Source of the DNA: an uncultured Alphaproteobacteria bacterium
GTDB lineage: Bacteria; Pseudomonadota; Alphaproteobacteria; RF32; CAG-239
Length of the DNA stretch: 64,000 nt
Assembly: GCA_934229625.1 (NCBI GenBank)
Contig: CAKQDU010000008.1
Span: 1 to 64,000 of the forward strand
Direction of reading: 5' to 3'
The position numbers and the translations under genes were made by a program. This document shows positions 27,154-36,511 of the stretch, piece after piece. The notes below the pieces were generated by a model. That model was not told the DNA's origin. It searched no databases and saw only the letters and a list, made by a program, of their open reading frames with translations. Every line of letters begins with the position of its first letter. Position 1 is the stretch's first letter.

Positions 27154-27180
27154 AATAATATGTTTTAGGACTATATAATA

Positions 27181-27390
27181 ATGGATATTGATGAACAAAT
27201 TCGGGATATTTTAATGAAAAGTACACCGATAAATGATAATTCGGCTCAAAAAAAATCTCCGCTTTCTACCGCTATTTCACAAAATTTTGGTATTAGCGTC
27301 ATCGGCAATCAAAATATTGTAATCGGCACAGGAGTCGTGCAACTACTTTTGCTGCTAAGCATTTTACTCTGCTGTGTTTGTTTGCGCTAG
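27181..27390 (+). CDS. Small tail-anchored membrane protein
   Basis: A 69-residue protein with a polar N-terminal half and one C-terminal membrane helix (about residues 49-68, VVQLLLLLSILLCCVCL). AGGA lies 10 nt upstream. It follows the HTH gene by 27 nt, probably in the same transcript. It ends exactly where priA ends on the other strand, with no gap. No family recognised. Confidence 0.5.
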   Translation: MDIDEQIRDILMKSTPINDNSAQKKSPLSTAISQNFGISVIGNQNIVIGTGVVQLLLLLSILLCCVCLR

Positions 27391-29562
27391 TCACATAAAA
27401 GAATACGGGTCAATATCCACTTCCACCTTTACCCCTGAAGGCACTTTAACCATCTGCAACCATTTGGCCAGAACTTGTTGGATATTGATATTCTTATCTG
27501 TCTTCAGCATCAATCTGTAACGATAGCGGTCACGCAATAAAAACAACGGCGCCGGAGCCGGTCCCAACACCGAAACATATTCTGTATGCGGCGCAGTTTT
27601 ACCAAATTCGGCGGCCACCTCACCGGTTAAATGCTTATCGACTCCGGAAATTATCAATGCCGCCAATTTACCGTAAGGAGGATAGCCAAGCATTTGCCGC
27701 GACTGCTTTTCAAAACTCATAAAACTTTCGCGGTCGTTATTCAGTAGAGCTTTCAGCACATTGTTTTCAGGATACAAAGTCTGCAAATAGACTGTGCCTT
27801 TCTTTTCTCCCCTACCGGCTCGACCTGAAACCTGCGATAATAACTGATATGTTTGTTCGGAAGCTCGTAAATCACTGCCCATAAGCCCCAAGTCGGCATC
27901 AACAATACCAACCAAAGTCAAATCAGGAAAGTGATGACCTTTAGCAATAATTTGCGTTCCCACCAAAATATCTATCTCACGCCGCTCCATACGGGCAATA
28001 ATTTGCGACACCGCGGTAAACGAACCGGCATTGTCGCTGGAAAGTATCTCTGTTTTGGCATACGGAAAACGATGTTTTACTTCTTCGGCCACACGTTCCA
28101 CCCCCGGACCGCAGGCTGTTAACCCATCCTTAGAGCCGCAATGCGGACAAACATCAGGAATTTCCTCAACATATCCGCAATGATGACACATCAGTTTATG
28201 AGCTTTTTTATGTTCGGTCAGCCAAGCGCTGCAACTCGGACATTGCATCCGATGTCCGCAATCGCGGCAAATCATCAACGGCGCATAACCACGGCGGTTT
28301 AAAAACAAAACAGATTGCTCACGATGTTCCAAATTTTCGGCTAAAGCCTGCACCAAACTCGGCGCCAGCCAAGAAACACCCCACTCGCCTTTTTGCGGTT
28401 TATCCTTTTTCAAATCGATAATTTTAATATCCGGCAGACTTGCATTGGCATAGCGGCTTTTAAGCTTTACACAATCATACTTTCCGTCTTCAACATTTAC
28501 CATTGTTTCCAAATCAGGCGTAGCGGTAGAAAGAATCAGCGGTAAATGCTCTATTTTTGCCCGCACAATCGCCATGTCTCTCCCCTGATAATTGACCATA
28601 TCTTCCTGCTTAAACGAATGGTCATGACTTTCATCAATAACAATCAGTCCCAAATTTGTATAAGGTAAAAACAGCGCCGAACGCGCTCCGACAATAACTT
28701 TAACACCCCCCTCAATAATAGCTTTCCAAGTATCGGCGCGTTCTTTTAAGCTCAAGCCGGAATGCCAATTTGCCGGACGCACGCCGAATCGCTTTTGAAA
28801 ACGCTCCAGCCATTGCGTTGTCAGTGAAATTTCCGGCACAAGAATAAGCACCTGCTTGCCTCTTTCCAGGGTTTTGGCAACAGCTTCAAAATACACTTCG
28901 GTTTTACCGGAGCCGGTAATACCGTCCAGCAACGTAACGGAAAATCCGCTGTCTATTTTTTGACACAGCAATTCCGCCGCATGCTGCTGTTCCGCAGTTA
29001 AATCAACTTTCACATAATCTCCGACCGGCTCCAGAAATTCGCGTTTATTTTCCACATAAACAGGTTCCAGCACTCCGCTGTCTATCAGCGTTTTTATCAC
29101 GCTTTGCCCTACGCCGGCACCTTTTGCTATTTCTTGTCTGGTATAAGGAGCATGCTTCAGCAAATCCATAACATGCCAACGAGCATCCGAATTTTTAAGT
29201 TTAGCCTCAGCCAAAGTTTTTCCCGAAAGTTTATACATTACCGTCAATGCCGATGGTTCAAACGCGGCTTTGACGCTTATCGCCATTTTAAAAACCAACC
29301 CAAGCGGAGCCATATTGTAACGCGCCACCCAAGCGATAAATTTCAGCAATTTTTCCGAAAGCGGAGGAAAATCATAAACTTTGCTTATGCTTTTTATCTT
29401 TTCGGCCGGCACATCATTTTGCGGTGAAAGCTCATAAACAACTCCGATTTGCTTGTCGCGTCCAAACGGAACCTCTACCAACTGCCCAAGTTTCAGCTCA
29501 TCTTCCGTCTTATAGGTAAACGGCTGATTAAACGGCAGCGGCAGTAAAATTCCGAGCAGCAA
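27391..29562 (-). CDS. priA: Primosomal protein N' (replication restart helicase)
   Basis: A 723-residue helicase that reloads the replisome at stalled forks. Order: N-terminal 3' DNA-binding domain (about 1-100), winged helix, superfamily 2 helicase core with Walker A GITGSGKTE at about 214-222 and VIDESHD (DEAH-type), then eight zinc-binding cysteines in CRDCGHRMQCPSC and CHHCG...CPHCG, and the QIIAKGHHFPDLTLVGIVDAD motif. Length is normal. It is convergent with the phage-adjacent regulator pair and is followed on its own strand by no gene; the MazG-like and mutS genes lie upstream of it. Confidence 0.97.
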   Translation of the reverse strand: MLLGILLPLPFNQPFTYKTEDELKLGQLVEVPFGRDKQIGVVYELSPQNDVPAEKIKSISKVYDFPPLSEKLLKFIAWVARYNMAPLGLVFKMAISVKAAFEPSALTVMYKLSGKTLAEAKLKNSDARWHVMDLLKHAPYTRQEIAKGAGVGQSVIKTLIDSGVLEPVYVENKREFLEPVGDYVKVDLTAEQQHAAELLCQKIDSGFSVTLLDGITGSGKTEVYFEAVAKTLERGKQVLILVPEISLTTQWLERFQKRFGVRPANWHSGLSLKERADTWKAIIEGGVKVIVGARSALFLPYTNLGLIVIDESHDHSFKQEDMVNYQGRDMAIVRAKIEHLPLILSTATPDLETMVNVEDGKYDCVKLKSRYANASLPDIKIIDLKKDKPQKGEWGVSWLAPSLVQALAENLEHREQSVLFLNRRGYAPLMICRDCGHRMQCPSCSAWLTEHKKAHKLMCHHCGYVEEIPDVCPHCGSKDGLTACGPGVERVAEEVKHRFPYAKTEILSSDNAGSFTAVSQIIARMERREIDILVGTQIIAKGHHFPDLTLVGIVDADLGLMGSDLRASEQTYQLLSQVSGRAGRGEKKGTVYLQTLYPENNVLKALLNNDRESFMSFEKQSRQMLGYPPYGKLAALIISGVDKHLTGEVAAEFGKTAPHTEYVSVLGPAPAPLFLLRDRYRYRLMLKTDKNINIQQVLAKWLQMVKVPSGVKVEVDIDPYSFM

Positions 29563-29565
29563 AGC

Positions 29566-29970
29566 CTAAGCTCCTTTTTTTTGGTGAAAATATTCCGGAG
29601 AATAGCCATTCGGATGACGTTTTTTCAGTTTTTCCATATTACGATTTATGATTTCTTCAAACGGTACATCAAGCGCCAAACAAGCTTGGAACATATACCA
29701 GCAAACATCTCCGAGTTCTTTAATAAACATATCTCGCGTTTCATTGGTATAATTAAGTCCCATAAACTTGATTTTTTTCCATACATCATCAACTTCGCCG
29801 ACTTCACCGCACAAACCTGAAACGGCATGGTCCAAACGAGCATAATTACCTTTTAGCTGTTTAGAAAGTTTAGTAAAATTTTGAGCAAAAAGCTCATCGT
29901 TTTTTGCTGTTTCAGAAGTAACGCCATCCACAAAACTCTGATATGCGGCAAGATATTCTTTTTCTTCCAT
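29566..29970 (-). CDS. MazG-like nucleotide pyrophosphohydrolase
   Basis: A 134-residue helical protein with the MazG/all-alpha NTP-PPase pattern: GLCGEVGEVDDVWKK (ExxE helix) and FIKELGDVCWYMFQ (ExxD helix). It would hydrolyse a nucleoside triphosphate to the monophosphate, perhaps as house-cleaning. The start at 29970 lies 1 nt past the mutS stop, with AAGGA upstream, so it is co-transcribed with mutS and with priA just after (4 nt). Confidence 0.85.
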   Translation of the reverse strand: MEEKEYLAAYQSFVDGVTSETAKNDELFAQNFTKLSKQLKGNYARLDHAVSGLCGEVGEVDDVWKKIKFMGLNYTNETRDMFIKELGDVCWYMFQACLALDVPFEEIINRNMEKLKKRHPNGYSPEYFHQKKGA

Positions 29971-29971
29971 T

Positions 29972-32644
29972 TTACACATCCTTTTTCAGTAATTCTTTTA
30001 AGTCATACAATTTTTGCAAAGCCTCGCGAGCAGTCATATCATCCGGATTAAGTTTTTCCAGCTCATCAATAACCGGAGATTTTTTTATTTCTTTCGGCAC
30101 ATATGAAAACAACGGCAGTTCATTGTCAAAACTGTTAAGCCCCTTATGCTGATTTTCATTTTCCAACTTTGTCAAAACCTGTTCGGCACGCTCCAAAACA
30201 GCTGTTGGCAAACCGGCTAATTTTGCAACATGAATACCATACGAGCGGTCGGCTGCGCCATCTATAACCTCATGTAAAAAAATGACTTCACCCTTAAACT
30301 CTTTGATTTTCATGCAATGCAAGCTCATGGCTTTCAATCTTTCCACCAAATCGGTAAGTTCATGATAGTGAGTGGCAAACAAAGCGCGGCATTTATTTAC
30401 TTCATGCAAATATTCTACCACCGCCCAAGCAATTGAGAGTCCGTCAAAAGTAGCTGTACCGCGTCCTATTTCATCCAAAATAACAAAAGAGCGTTTGTCT
30501 GCTCGGTTCAGAATAGACGCAGTTTCAACCATTTCCACCATAAAAGTAGAACGACCGCGCGCCAAATCGTCTGAAGCGCCGACCCGTGAAAAAACTTTGT
30601 CCACATAGCCTATATGCGCCGATTTTGCCGGAACATACGCCCCCATTTGCGCCATAATGGCTATAATAGCATTTTGCCGTAAAAATGTGGATTTACCAGC
30701 CATATTCGGACCAGTAAGAAGCCAAATACGATTATTGTCCACATCCAAACCACAGTTATTGCCGACAAAACTTCCTTCATGATTGCGGCGGAGCGCATCT
30801 TCAACAACCGGATGCCGACCTTCTTCAATCTCAAACGCATAACTGTCGTCAATTTCCGGACGGCAATAATTGTATTCAAGCGCCAAATCAGCCAGCGCCG
30901 CTCCGACATCCAGCTCGGCCAAAGCGGTTGCCGTACGGGTTATATCATCAGCAGCAAGCAAAATATTATGCACTAAATCATCAAAAACGGCTAATTCCAA
31001 AGCAAGAGCCTTTTCCGAAGCTCCGCGGATTTGGTTTTCCAGCTCAGTCAGTTCAACCGTCGTAAAACGAGAAGCATTCAGAACCGATTGTCTGTGAATA
31101 AATTCAGGATTTCCAAGCACCTTAGCTGAATCTTTATTGGAAATTTCTATAAAATAACCGATTACATTGTTATATTTTATTTTAAGGTGTTCTATTCCGG
31201 TTTGTTTCACATATTTGCTTTGCAAATTCAAAATATAGTTATGCCCTTTATTTTTCAAATCACGCACGGCATCAAGCTCCGGACTGTAGCCGGCTTTGAT
31301 AAAATCGCCGTCACGCGCCAAAAGCGGCAGGTCGTTTGTTCTGTCTTCCACCCACAAAGCATTTGCCAGCATATTAACCAGCATGCTATGATTTCCGAAT
31401 TTTTGCAATACTTCGGCAACCGCTACCGGCAGCTCATCCAAAACATCAATGGCTTTAAATGATTCTATTAAAGTTTTCAGCTTTGGCAGACTGCCCAAAG
31501 TCATGCCTATGGCTAGCAAATCGCGAGGTCCACCGCGGCCGACGCCAAGTCTGGAAACGGCACGTTCAACATCAGGACAGCTTTTCAGTATAGCACGCAA
31601 TTTTTCTCGCACATCTTGATGTTTTAAGAAAAACTCGACCACATCCAAACGTTTATTTATTTTATCAACATTCAACAGCGGATTAGCCAAGCGATTGGCT
31701 AACAATCTGGCACCGGCTCCGCTTACGGTTCTATCCATTACAGAAATCAGCGTAGCGCCGCGCGGGCCTTCCAATAAGTCCAAATTATGACGGGTTGCAG
31801 CGTCTATTTCCATATATTGACTGCTCAATATTTTTACCGGACGGGCAATGCGCGGCATTTTGCCTTTTTGAGTATTTTCAACATAATCAAGCAAAATTCC
31901 GGCCGCAGAAATTTCAATTTTACTAAAATTTCCAAACGAGTCCAGCGTGTTAACCTGATAAAATTCTAAAATCCTTTTCTGAGCATTACCGCTATTAAAA
32001 CGAGCCTGCGGCAATACAGAAAGTTTTTCTTTATATTCGTTCAACAGATGAAACAATTCAGGATTCTGCAGCAATGCATCCGACACCAAAATTTCGCTCG
32101 GCGACAATCTGTCAATTTCAGTATGCAGCTGAGCCGCCTCATTTTGAGGGCAAACTTCAAGTAAACGGGTATAAAACACGCCGGTGGAAAGGTCTATCCA
32201 CGCCAAACCAAACTCGTTTCCATTTTTTGCCACGCACAACAGATAGTTATTTTTCCGAGAATCCAAAATAGTGTCTTCGGTAATAGTTCCGGGAGTCACC
32301 AAACGCACAACGTCTCGGCGCACAATAGCCTTATAGCCGCGTTTTTTAGCCTCTGCCGGATTTTCCATCTGTTCGCAAATAGCCACCTTGAAACCCTGTT
32401 TCATCAGTTTTGCCATATAGCTTTCATAGGCATGAAAAGGCACGCCGCACATCGGCACATCTTTACCATCGGCCTTTCCGCGTTTAGTCAACGCAATATC
32501 CAAAGCTTTTGAAGCCGTTATGGCATCTTCAAAAAACAATTCATAAAAATCGCCCATGCGATAAAACAGCAAATAGTCCTGATGAGCCTTTTTCAGCTCC
32601 ATATATTGTTCCATTGCCGGCGTTAAATTACTTTTTTCCGTCAT
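29972..32644 (-). CDS. mutS: DNA mismatch repair protein MutS
   Basis: An 890-residue mismatch-recognition ATPase. The N-terminal mismatch-binding domain carries YRMGDFYELFFEDA (the FxE motif), followed by connector, lever and clamp domains, then the ATPase with Walker A GPNMAGKST, the STFMVEM signature, Walker B VILDEIGRGT and the THYHELT motif. Full length and intact. It leads the mutS - mazG-like - priA minus-strand run and is divergent from the histidine kinase gene. An intact mutS bears on how often the simple repeats in the prepilin leaders would slip. Confidence 0.98.
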   Translation of the reverse strand: MTEKSNLTPAMEQYMELKKAHQDYLLFYRMGDFYELFFEDAITASKALDIALTKRGKADGKDVPMCGVPFHAYESYMAKLMKQGFKVAICEQMENPAEAKKRGYKAIVRRDVVRLVTPGTITEDTILDSRKNNYLLCVAKNGNEFGLAWIDLSTGVFYTRLLEVCPQNEAAQLHTEIDRLSPSEILVSDALLQNPELFHLLNEYKEKLSVLPQARFNSGNAQKRILEFYQVNTLDSFGNFSKIEISAAGILLDYVENTQKGKMPRIARPVKILSSQYMEIDAATRHNLDLLEGPRGATLISVMDRTVSGAGARLLANRLANPLLNVDKINKRLDVVEFFLKHQDVREKLRAILKSCPDVERAVSRLGVGRGGPRDLLAIGMTLGSLPKLKTLIESFKAIDVLDELPVAVAEVLQKFGNHSMLVNMLANALWVEDRTNDLPLLARDGDFIKAGYSPELDAVRDLKNKGHNYILNLQSKYVKQTGIEHLKIKYNNVIGYFIEISNKDSAKVLGNPEFIHRQSVLNASRFTTVELTELENQIRGASEKALALELAVFDDLVHNILLAADDITRTATALAELDVGAALADLALEYNYCRPEIDDSYAFEIEEGRHPVVEDALRRNHEGSFVGNNCGLDVDNNRIWLLTGPNMAGKSTFLRQNAIIAIMAQMGAYVPAKSAHIGYVDKVFSRVGASDDLARGRSTFMVEMVETASILNRADKRSFVILDEIGRGTATFDGLSIAWAVVEYLHEVNKCRALFATHYHELTDLVERLKAMSLHCMKIKEFKGEVIFLHEVIDGAADRSYGIHVAKLAGLPTAVLERAEQVLTKLENENQHKGLNSFDNELPLFSYVPKEIKKSPVIDELEKLNPDDMTAREALQKLYDLKELLKKDV

Positions 32645-32737
32645 CTTGATATTAAACCTATTTAAACTTATTGTATACTACAATAAATATGTTTGAAGTC
32701 TAGCACTTTATTAAATTTATCATACGGGATAACGCCA

Positions 32738-34156
32738 ATGCTGAAAAATATGAAACGCCTTCTGGGATTGGAAAAAGATTCTTCTTTTTCTACGCGTGTG
32801 CTGATTTTGTCGCTGCCTTCGGCCGTATTGTTTACCTTATTGGCTTTTTTTGAACTGGTGACACCTTTAACGGCGCTGATTTGTTATGTTGTAATTATCA
32901 TATTCAACATGTTTTCTCTTTTTCCGCTGAGCTATGAGATGCAGTCTCTTAAACAATATATTTATTCTCTGGCCAACGAACATGAAGACGGTTTAAAGCC
33001 GAACCTTTCAGAAAAAGACGCGCAAAAAATTGCCGATGCCGTTAATTCCATTCATCGTTTTTGGACCTCAAAAGCCGAATCGCTTGAAGCGCAGACAATG
33101 TCTGACGCCGCGGTCTTAGACACTCTTCCCGACCCGATTTTGATGCTGGACAGCGAAGGAGTTATCACCGGAGGCAATCTTTCGGCACGCAATTTGCTGG
33201 GTGAAGATATAACCGGACGCAATATTGATTCTGTTTTCAGCGTGAATATTTTTGTAACATCGGTAGAAAAAGTGCTGAAAAATAAAAGCGAATCCGAAAG
33301 TTTGGTATTTCATGCCGGCGGAAAAATCAATAAACGCATTTATGCTCATATAACAAAGCTTCCGTGGTATTCAAAAGGACGCGCCGTTGCCGTTGTTTCT
33401 ATTTATGACATCAGCAAAGCCATGAGTTTAGAAAAAATGCAATCGGATTTTGTGGCAAACGCCAGTCATGAGCTTAGAACTCCGCTTTCGGTAATCTCCG
33501 GCTTTATTGAAACATTGCAAACTTCGGCTAAAGACGATGACGAAGCGCGCGAAGCTTTTTTAGCCATCATGAAAGAACAAACGGACTATATGTCAAATCT
33601 GATAGAAAATCTGCTTTCGCTTTCTAAACTGGAAATGGCTCAAGATAAAGAATTAAAAGACAAGGTGAATATATCCGAAGTTATAGACGACGTTACGGAA
33701 GCATTAAAAATAAAAGCATTTCAACATTCGGTTAATCTGAAAGTTTCTGAACAAGGACGCATTCCAAAAATTATTGGAGACAAGCAAGAAATTCGGCAAA
33801 TTCTGCAAAATCTGACAGACAATGCCATTAAATACGCTCAGGAAAACTCCGAAATAAGCATAGATATTAAGACTGTGCCTCAAATTCCGGTCGGAAACGG
33901 GCAGAATGTGGCGTCAGGCAAAGCGGTAAGCATCGCCATAAATAACAAAGGTCCGAAAATAGCCAAAGAAGATTTGGCTCGTCTTACAGAAAAATTCTAT
34001 CGTATGCAAATTCACAAAGATATGAAAATCCGCGGAACAGGCTTAGGTTTAGCCATTGCCAAGCAGATTATTTTGCATCATCATGGAAATTTGACAGTAA
34101 ACTCAACAGCCTATAACGGAACAACTTTTACGGTTTATTTGCCGCTCAAACCATAA
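32738..34156 (+). CDS. Sensor histidine kinase (PhoR-like)
   Basis: A 472-residue membrane kinase. Two membrane helices (about residues 22-65) are followed by a PAS-like domain (LDTLPDPILMLDSEGVITGGN), an H-box (FVANASHELRTPLSVISGFIETL with the phospho-His) and an HATPase with N box (QNLTDNAIKYA), G1-like (NNKGPKIAKED) and G2 (RGTGLGLAIAK) boxes. The layout is PhoR-like, but no response regulator gene is adjacent, so it is an orphan here and its signal is unknown. The ATG at 32738 is preferred over an upstream TTG; it has only a weak binding site. Confidence 0.88.
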   Translation: MLKNMKRLLGLEKDSSFSTRVLILSLPSAVLFTLLAFFELVTPLTALICYVVIIIFNMFSLFPLSYEMQSLKQYIYSLANEHEDGLKPNLSEKDAQKIADAVNSIHRFWTSKAESLEAQTMSDAAVLDTLPDPILMLDSEGVITGGNLSARNLLGEDITGRNIDSVFSVNIFVTSVEKVLKNKSESESLVFHAGGKINKRIYAHITKLPWYSKGRAVAVVSIYDISKAMSLEKMQSDFVANASHELRTPLSVISGFIETLQTSAKDDDEAREAFLAIMKEQTDYMSNLIENLLSLSKLEMAQDKELKDKVNISEVIDDVTEALKIKAFQHSVNLKVSEQGRIPKIIGDKQEIRQILQNLTDNAIKYAQENSEISIDIKTVPQIPVGNGQNVASGKAVSIAINNKGPKIAKEDLARLTEKFYRMQIHKDMKIRGTGLGLAIAKQIILHHHGNLTVNSTAYNGTTFTVYLPLKP

Positions 34157-34211
34157 TTTTATGATATGACTGCTTATCTCAATAAAAAACTGTTTTCTCT
34201 ATAAAAAATGA

Positions 34212-34249
34212 AGGCAGAAGCCAACGCACTCTGCCTAAATTTTTTTTGA
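34212..34249. terminator. Bidirectional intrinsic terminator
   Basis: AGGCAGA/TCTGCCT pair around an 11-nt loop, with eight T on the + strand and an A run before the stem. It serves the convergent kinase and HU genes. Confidence 0.8.
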
Positions 34250-34260
34250 TGTAAAAACAA

Positions 34261-34536
34261 TTAGCCGTTTACAATGTCTTGTAAAGTTTTACCGGCTTTG
34301 AATTTAGCTACTGTACGAGCAGGAACTTTTACTGTTTCACGAGTACGCGGATTGATAGCTGTTGTAGCAGCTCTCTTAGAAGTAGCAAAAGTACCAAAGC
34401 CAACCAAACGAACATCGTCACCGGCTTTCAAAGCGTCAGAAACAGCTGCGATGAAAGCGTCCAAAGCTTTTGAAGAATCTGTTTTGCTTAAACCAGAAGC
34501 AGCAGACATACTGTCAATCAATTCACTTTTATTCAT
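34261..34536 (-). CDS. HU-family DNA-binding protein
   Basis: A 91-residue nucleoid protein (LIDSMSAASGLSKTDSSKALDAF..., GFGTFATSKRAATTAINPRTRE, VPARTVAKFKAGKTL), with the full HU/IHF fold and the RNPRT-like tip (INPRTRE). It bends and packs DNA. It has GAGG 8 nt upstream of its start. It could be HupB or an IHF subunit; the gene stands alone. Confidence 0.95.
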   Translation of the reverse strand: MNKSELIDSMSAASGLSKTDSSKALDAFIAAVSDALKAGDDVRLVGFGTFATSKRAATTAINPRTRETVKVPARTVAKFKAGKTLQDIVNG

Positions 34537-34757
34537 TTTTATATTCCTCTTTAAGTTATAATTTAAAGTTGAGAATTTGTTCTCGCTCTTTATCTAATAG
34601 GATTAAAAACGGTTTGTCAAACAAAAAATTATGTCAAACCTCAGAAAAAAGTATATTTTGCGCCGATTTTATACAAATTGTGAGCTAAAAATATTCATAT
34701 TTGACTTTGAAAACCGATTTATATAGTATAGTTGTTGGTAATAAGGAGTGTATGCAG

Positions 34758-35276
34758 ATGAAAATCAGAATCTTGGGGATAGCATTGGCCGGATTTTTAA
34801 GCGCTTGCGGAGAATCGGGAACAGATGAAATTTATAATGAAAACAACACTAATGTTGTTGAAGGCATAGTTTATGACATAAATGAAAAACCTATTAACGG
34901 CACTTATAAAATATATTACCCTAACGGAAACGTAAAAATGGAAGTTAAAAGCAAAAACGGCAAACCGGATGGTTTAGGACGTTTTTATGACGAAGACGGA
35001 AATATTGTATTTGAAGGAAATTTCAAAAACGGATTGATGAACGGTAAAATGCTGAATTTTTATCCAGATGGCTCCATACATAATGAAATAAACTACACAA
35101 ACGGCAAACCGGATGGTCTATATAAAACTTATAATCAAGACGGAACACCTGTTGTGGAAGTCCTTTTTGAAAACGGCACGGCATCCAAAGGATACGCCAT
35201 TATTCAGGAACATAAAATAGATTTAACTCCTGAGGATTTACAAGAAATCTCAGAACCGGAACAACCGCTGCAATAG
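34758..35276 (+). CDS. MORN-variant repeat lipoprotein
   Basis: A 172-residue lipoprotein: signal peptide with lipobox LSAC (Cys at about residue 16). It then carries repeats of the MORN-variant type found in bacterial surface lipoproteins (GTYKIYYPNGNVKMEVKSKNGK, GLGRFYDEDGNIVFEGNFKNG, GKMLNFYPDGSIHNEINYTNG, GLYKTYNQDGTPVVEVLFENG). The role is unknown. The start at 34758 is chosen for GGAG 9 nt upstream. The stop codon lies inside the terminator hairpin that follows. Confidence 0.8.
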   Translation: MKIRILGIALAGFLSACGESGTDEIYNENNTNVVEGIVYDINEKPINGTYKIYYPNGNVKMEVKSKNGKPDGLGRFYDEDGNIVFEGNFKNGLMNGKMLNFYPDGSIHNEINYTNGKPDGLYKTYNQDGTPVVEVLFENGTASKGYAIIQEHKIDLTPEDLQEISEPEQPLQ

Positions 35277-35289
35277 CGGTTGTTTTTTT
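35262..35289 (+). terminator. Intrinsic terminator overlapping the stop codon
   Basis: AACCGCT/AGCGGTT pair around GCAAT, then seven T. The hairpin covers the last codons of the MORN lipoprotein gene. Confidence 0.85.
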
Positions 35290-35598
35290 ATAAGCAATTG
35301 CTATATCTAATAATATAGATGTTTGTCTGTTTGAAACACACGAAAAATACGAATCGCAATTTTAGATAAAATTATTATAAATCAAAATGTTATATAAATA
35401 TGATATAATTTTGCCAAAATAAAAAAATACGCTTGTTTTGCAAAAAAAATATATGGAAAAAAGGTTTTTTTATATTTTTTTGTACATTTTTTAGAAAAAA
35501 ATAAAAAAAATGCTTAACAAATACTTAATTTTCTGTTAATAATGTACTTAGATGTGATTAAAAATTTAATTGTTCAGATTTAGAACTGGAGGAATATA
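35290..35598 (+). promoter_or_regulatory. AT-rich upstream region of the Cys/Pro-rich lipoprotein gene
   Basis: A 309-nt gene-free, very AT-rich stretch with poly-A and poly-T runs. A possible promoter is TTAACA and, 16 nt on, TTAATA near 35513-35540. The only other clear signal is TGGAGG at 35587-35592 just before the lipoprotein start. No ORF or hairpin of note is seen; it may simply be an A-tract-rich upstream element. Confidence 0.4.
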
Positions 35599-36114
35599 AT
35601 GAAAAACTTAACAAAATTGCTGGTTGTAGCCATGGTTGCAGGCCTGACAGCGTGTGCCAGCGATGAAGAAACCGCAAATCGCAACTATCGTTATGCAGGT
35701 GAAGACGGTTGCGGCGATGCTTTAATTAAAGAAAAACCAGCTCCGGCTCCGGTTCGTCAGGTTGCCCGTCCTTGCACCACTTGCCAAGCGACAGCTCCTG
35801 CTCCCGTCCCTGCCGCCCGTCCTTGCGGCGGTTGTCAGCCGACAGAATACACAGTTAGAACTCCTGTAAAAGTTGTTTATAAAAACACAACATATCATAC
35901 TGTGTATGAACCTCGTACTTATGAAACAACATCGTTTGAAACACGTCCGTTTAATCGTGCCGAAGCTTGCACATCAGGTGAATGCTATGGCGGCGGTCAA
36001 GCGGTTATGAACGCTCAGCCTGTTATGGCGGCTCAGCCGGTTGTAACACGTCAGCCTGTTTTGCAGCAGCCTGCCGGACAAGTTTCAGCTCCTGTTGAAG
36101 TATATGAAAAATAA
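35599..36114 (+). CDS. Cys/Pro/Ala-rich lipoprotein
   Basis: A 171-residue lipoprotein with lipobox LTAC (Cys at residue 19). The mature part has twin motifs RPCTTCQATAPAP and RPCGGCQPTEY (CxxC pairs between Pro/Ala repeats), a Thr/Tyr-rich middle (VVYKNTTYHTVYEPRTYET) and repeated QPV units at the end (MNAQPVMAAQPVV). CxxC pairs in an exported protein suggest disulfides or metal binding, but no family is recognised. GGAGG lies 7 nt upstream. A perfect terminator follows. Confidence 0.65.
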   Translation: MKNLTKLLVVAMVAGLTACASDEETANRNYRYAGEDGCGDALIKEKPAPAPVRQVARPCTTCQATAPAPVPAARPCGGCQPTEYTVRTPVKVVYKNTTYHTVYEPRTYETTSFETRPFNRAEACTSGECYGGGQAVMNAQPVMAAQPVVTRQPVLQQPAGQVSAPVEVYEK

Positions 36115-36136
36115 TTATTGAACATTGTTTTTCTTC

Positions 36137-36176
36137 TATGCTCCGTATATTTTTCCAATATACGGAGTTTTTTTGT
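36137..36176 (+). terminator. Intrinsic terminator
   Basis: CTCCGTATAT and ATATACGGAG pair around TTTTTCCA, then seven T, 22 nt after the lipoprotein stop. Confidence 0.9.
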
Positions 36177-36230
36177 ATGCTAAAAAAGTGAAGCACAATC
36201 AAACTGCTTTTACTTAAACACAAAATTATC

Positions 36231-36259
36231 TTTACTTTCAGGTTATCTTTAGTTAAAAT
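36231..36259 (+). promoter_or_regulatory. Putative sigma70 promoter for leader R2
   Basis: TTTACT is followed after exactly 17 nt by TAAAAT. Transcription would start near 36266, at the 5' edge of the structured leader. Confidence 0.6.
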
Positions 36260-36265
36260 ATATAT

Positions 36266-36484
36266 CGGATGGACAATAGTTTATCCAGGGCGTCAGAAAC
36301 CCTTTAATAAATTGGATAGTCGCTTCTAAGCATAAGCGACTTAAAATTGTTGTTATGCCGACTTCTGTTCATAGGACGGATGTCGGCTGAATAAGGCTAT
36401 ATGCTGAATAGGCCGAGCCGTTCTTTTATTCAATTTATTAACGGTTTCTGAACATCCGCCCGCCTTTATAGCGGGTTTTATTTT
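36266..36484 (+). ncRNA. Structured leader RNA / attenuator candidate R2 (upstream of a prepilin)
   Basis: About 220 nt with a closing helix (CGGATG 36266-36271 with CATCCG 36453-36458), a 9-bp helix (TCAGAAACC 36293-36301 with GGTTTCTGA 36443-36451), an 11-bp helix (36304-36314 with 36431-36441) and a junction with hairpins AGTCGCTT/AAGCGACT, GCCGAC/GTCGGC and a GGCTAT stem. GGGCG at 36288-36292 can also pair with CGCCC at 36457-36461, overlapping the terminator's 5' arm. The leader ends in that terminator, 13 nt before the prepilin's GGAGG. The plan equals R1 and R3 though the sequences differ. Function unknown; a riboswitch or attenuator is inferred. Confidence 0.6.
36459..36484 (+). terminator. 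Terminator of leader R2
   Basis: CCCGC pairs with GCGGG around a 7-nt loop and is followed by TTTTATTTT. Confidence 0.75.
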
Positions 36485-36511
36485 ATGTGCAATTTTTGGA
36501 GGTTTAGAAAT

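Noticed and set aside
10794..27390. Attachment (att) repeats flanking the phage-like block
   Set aside because: I compared the flanks by eye and found no convincing direct repeat; no tRNA lies at either border. A computed search is still needed.
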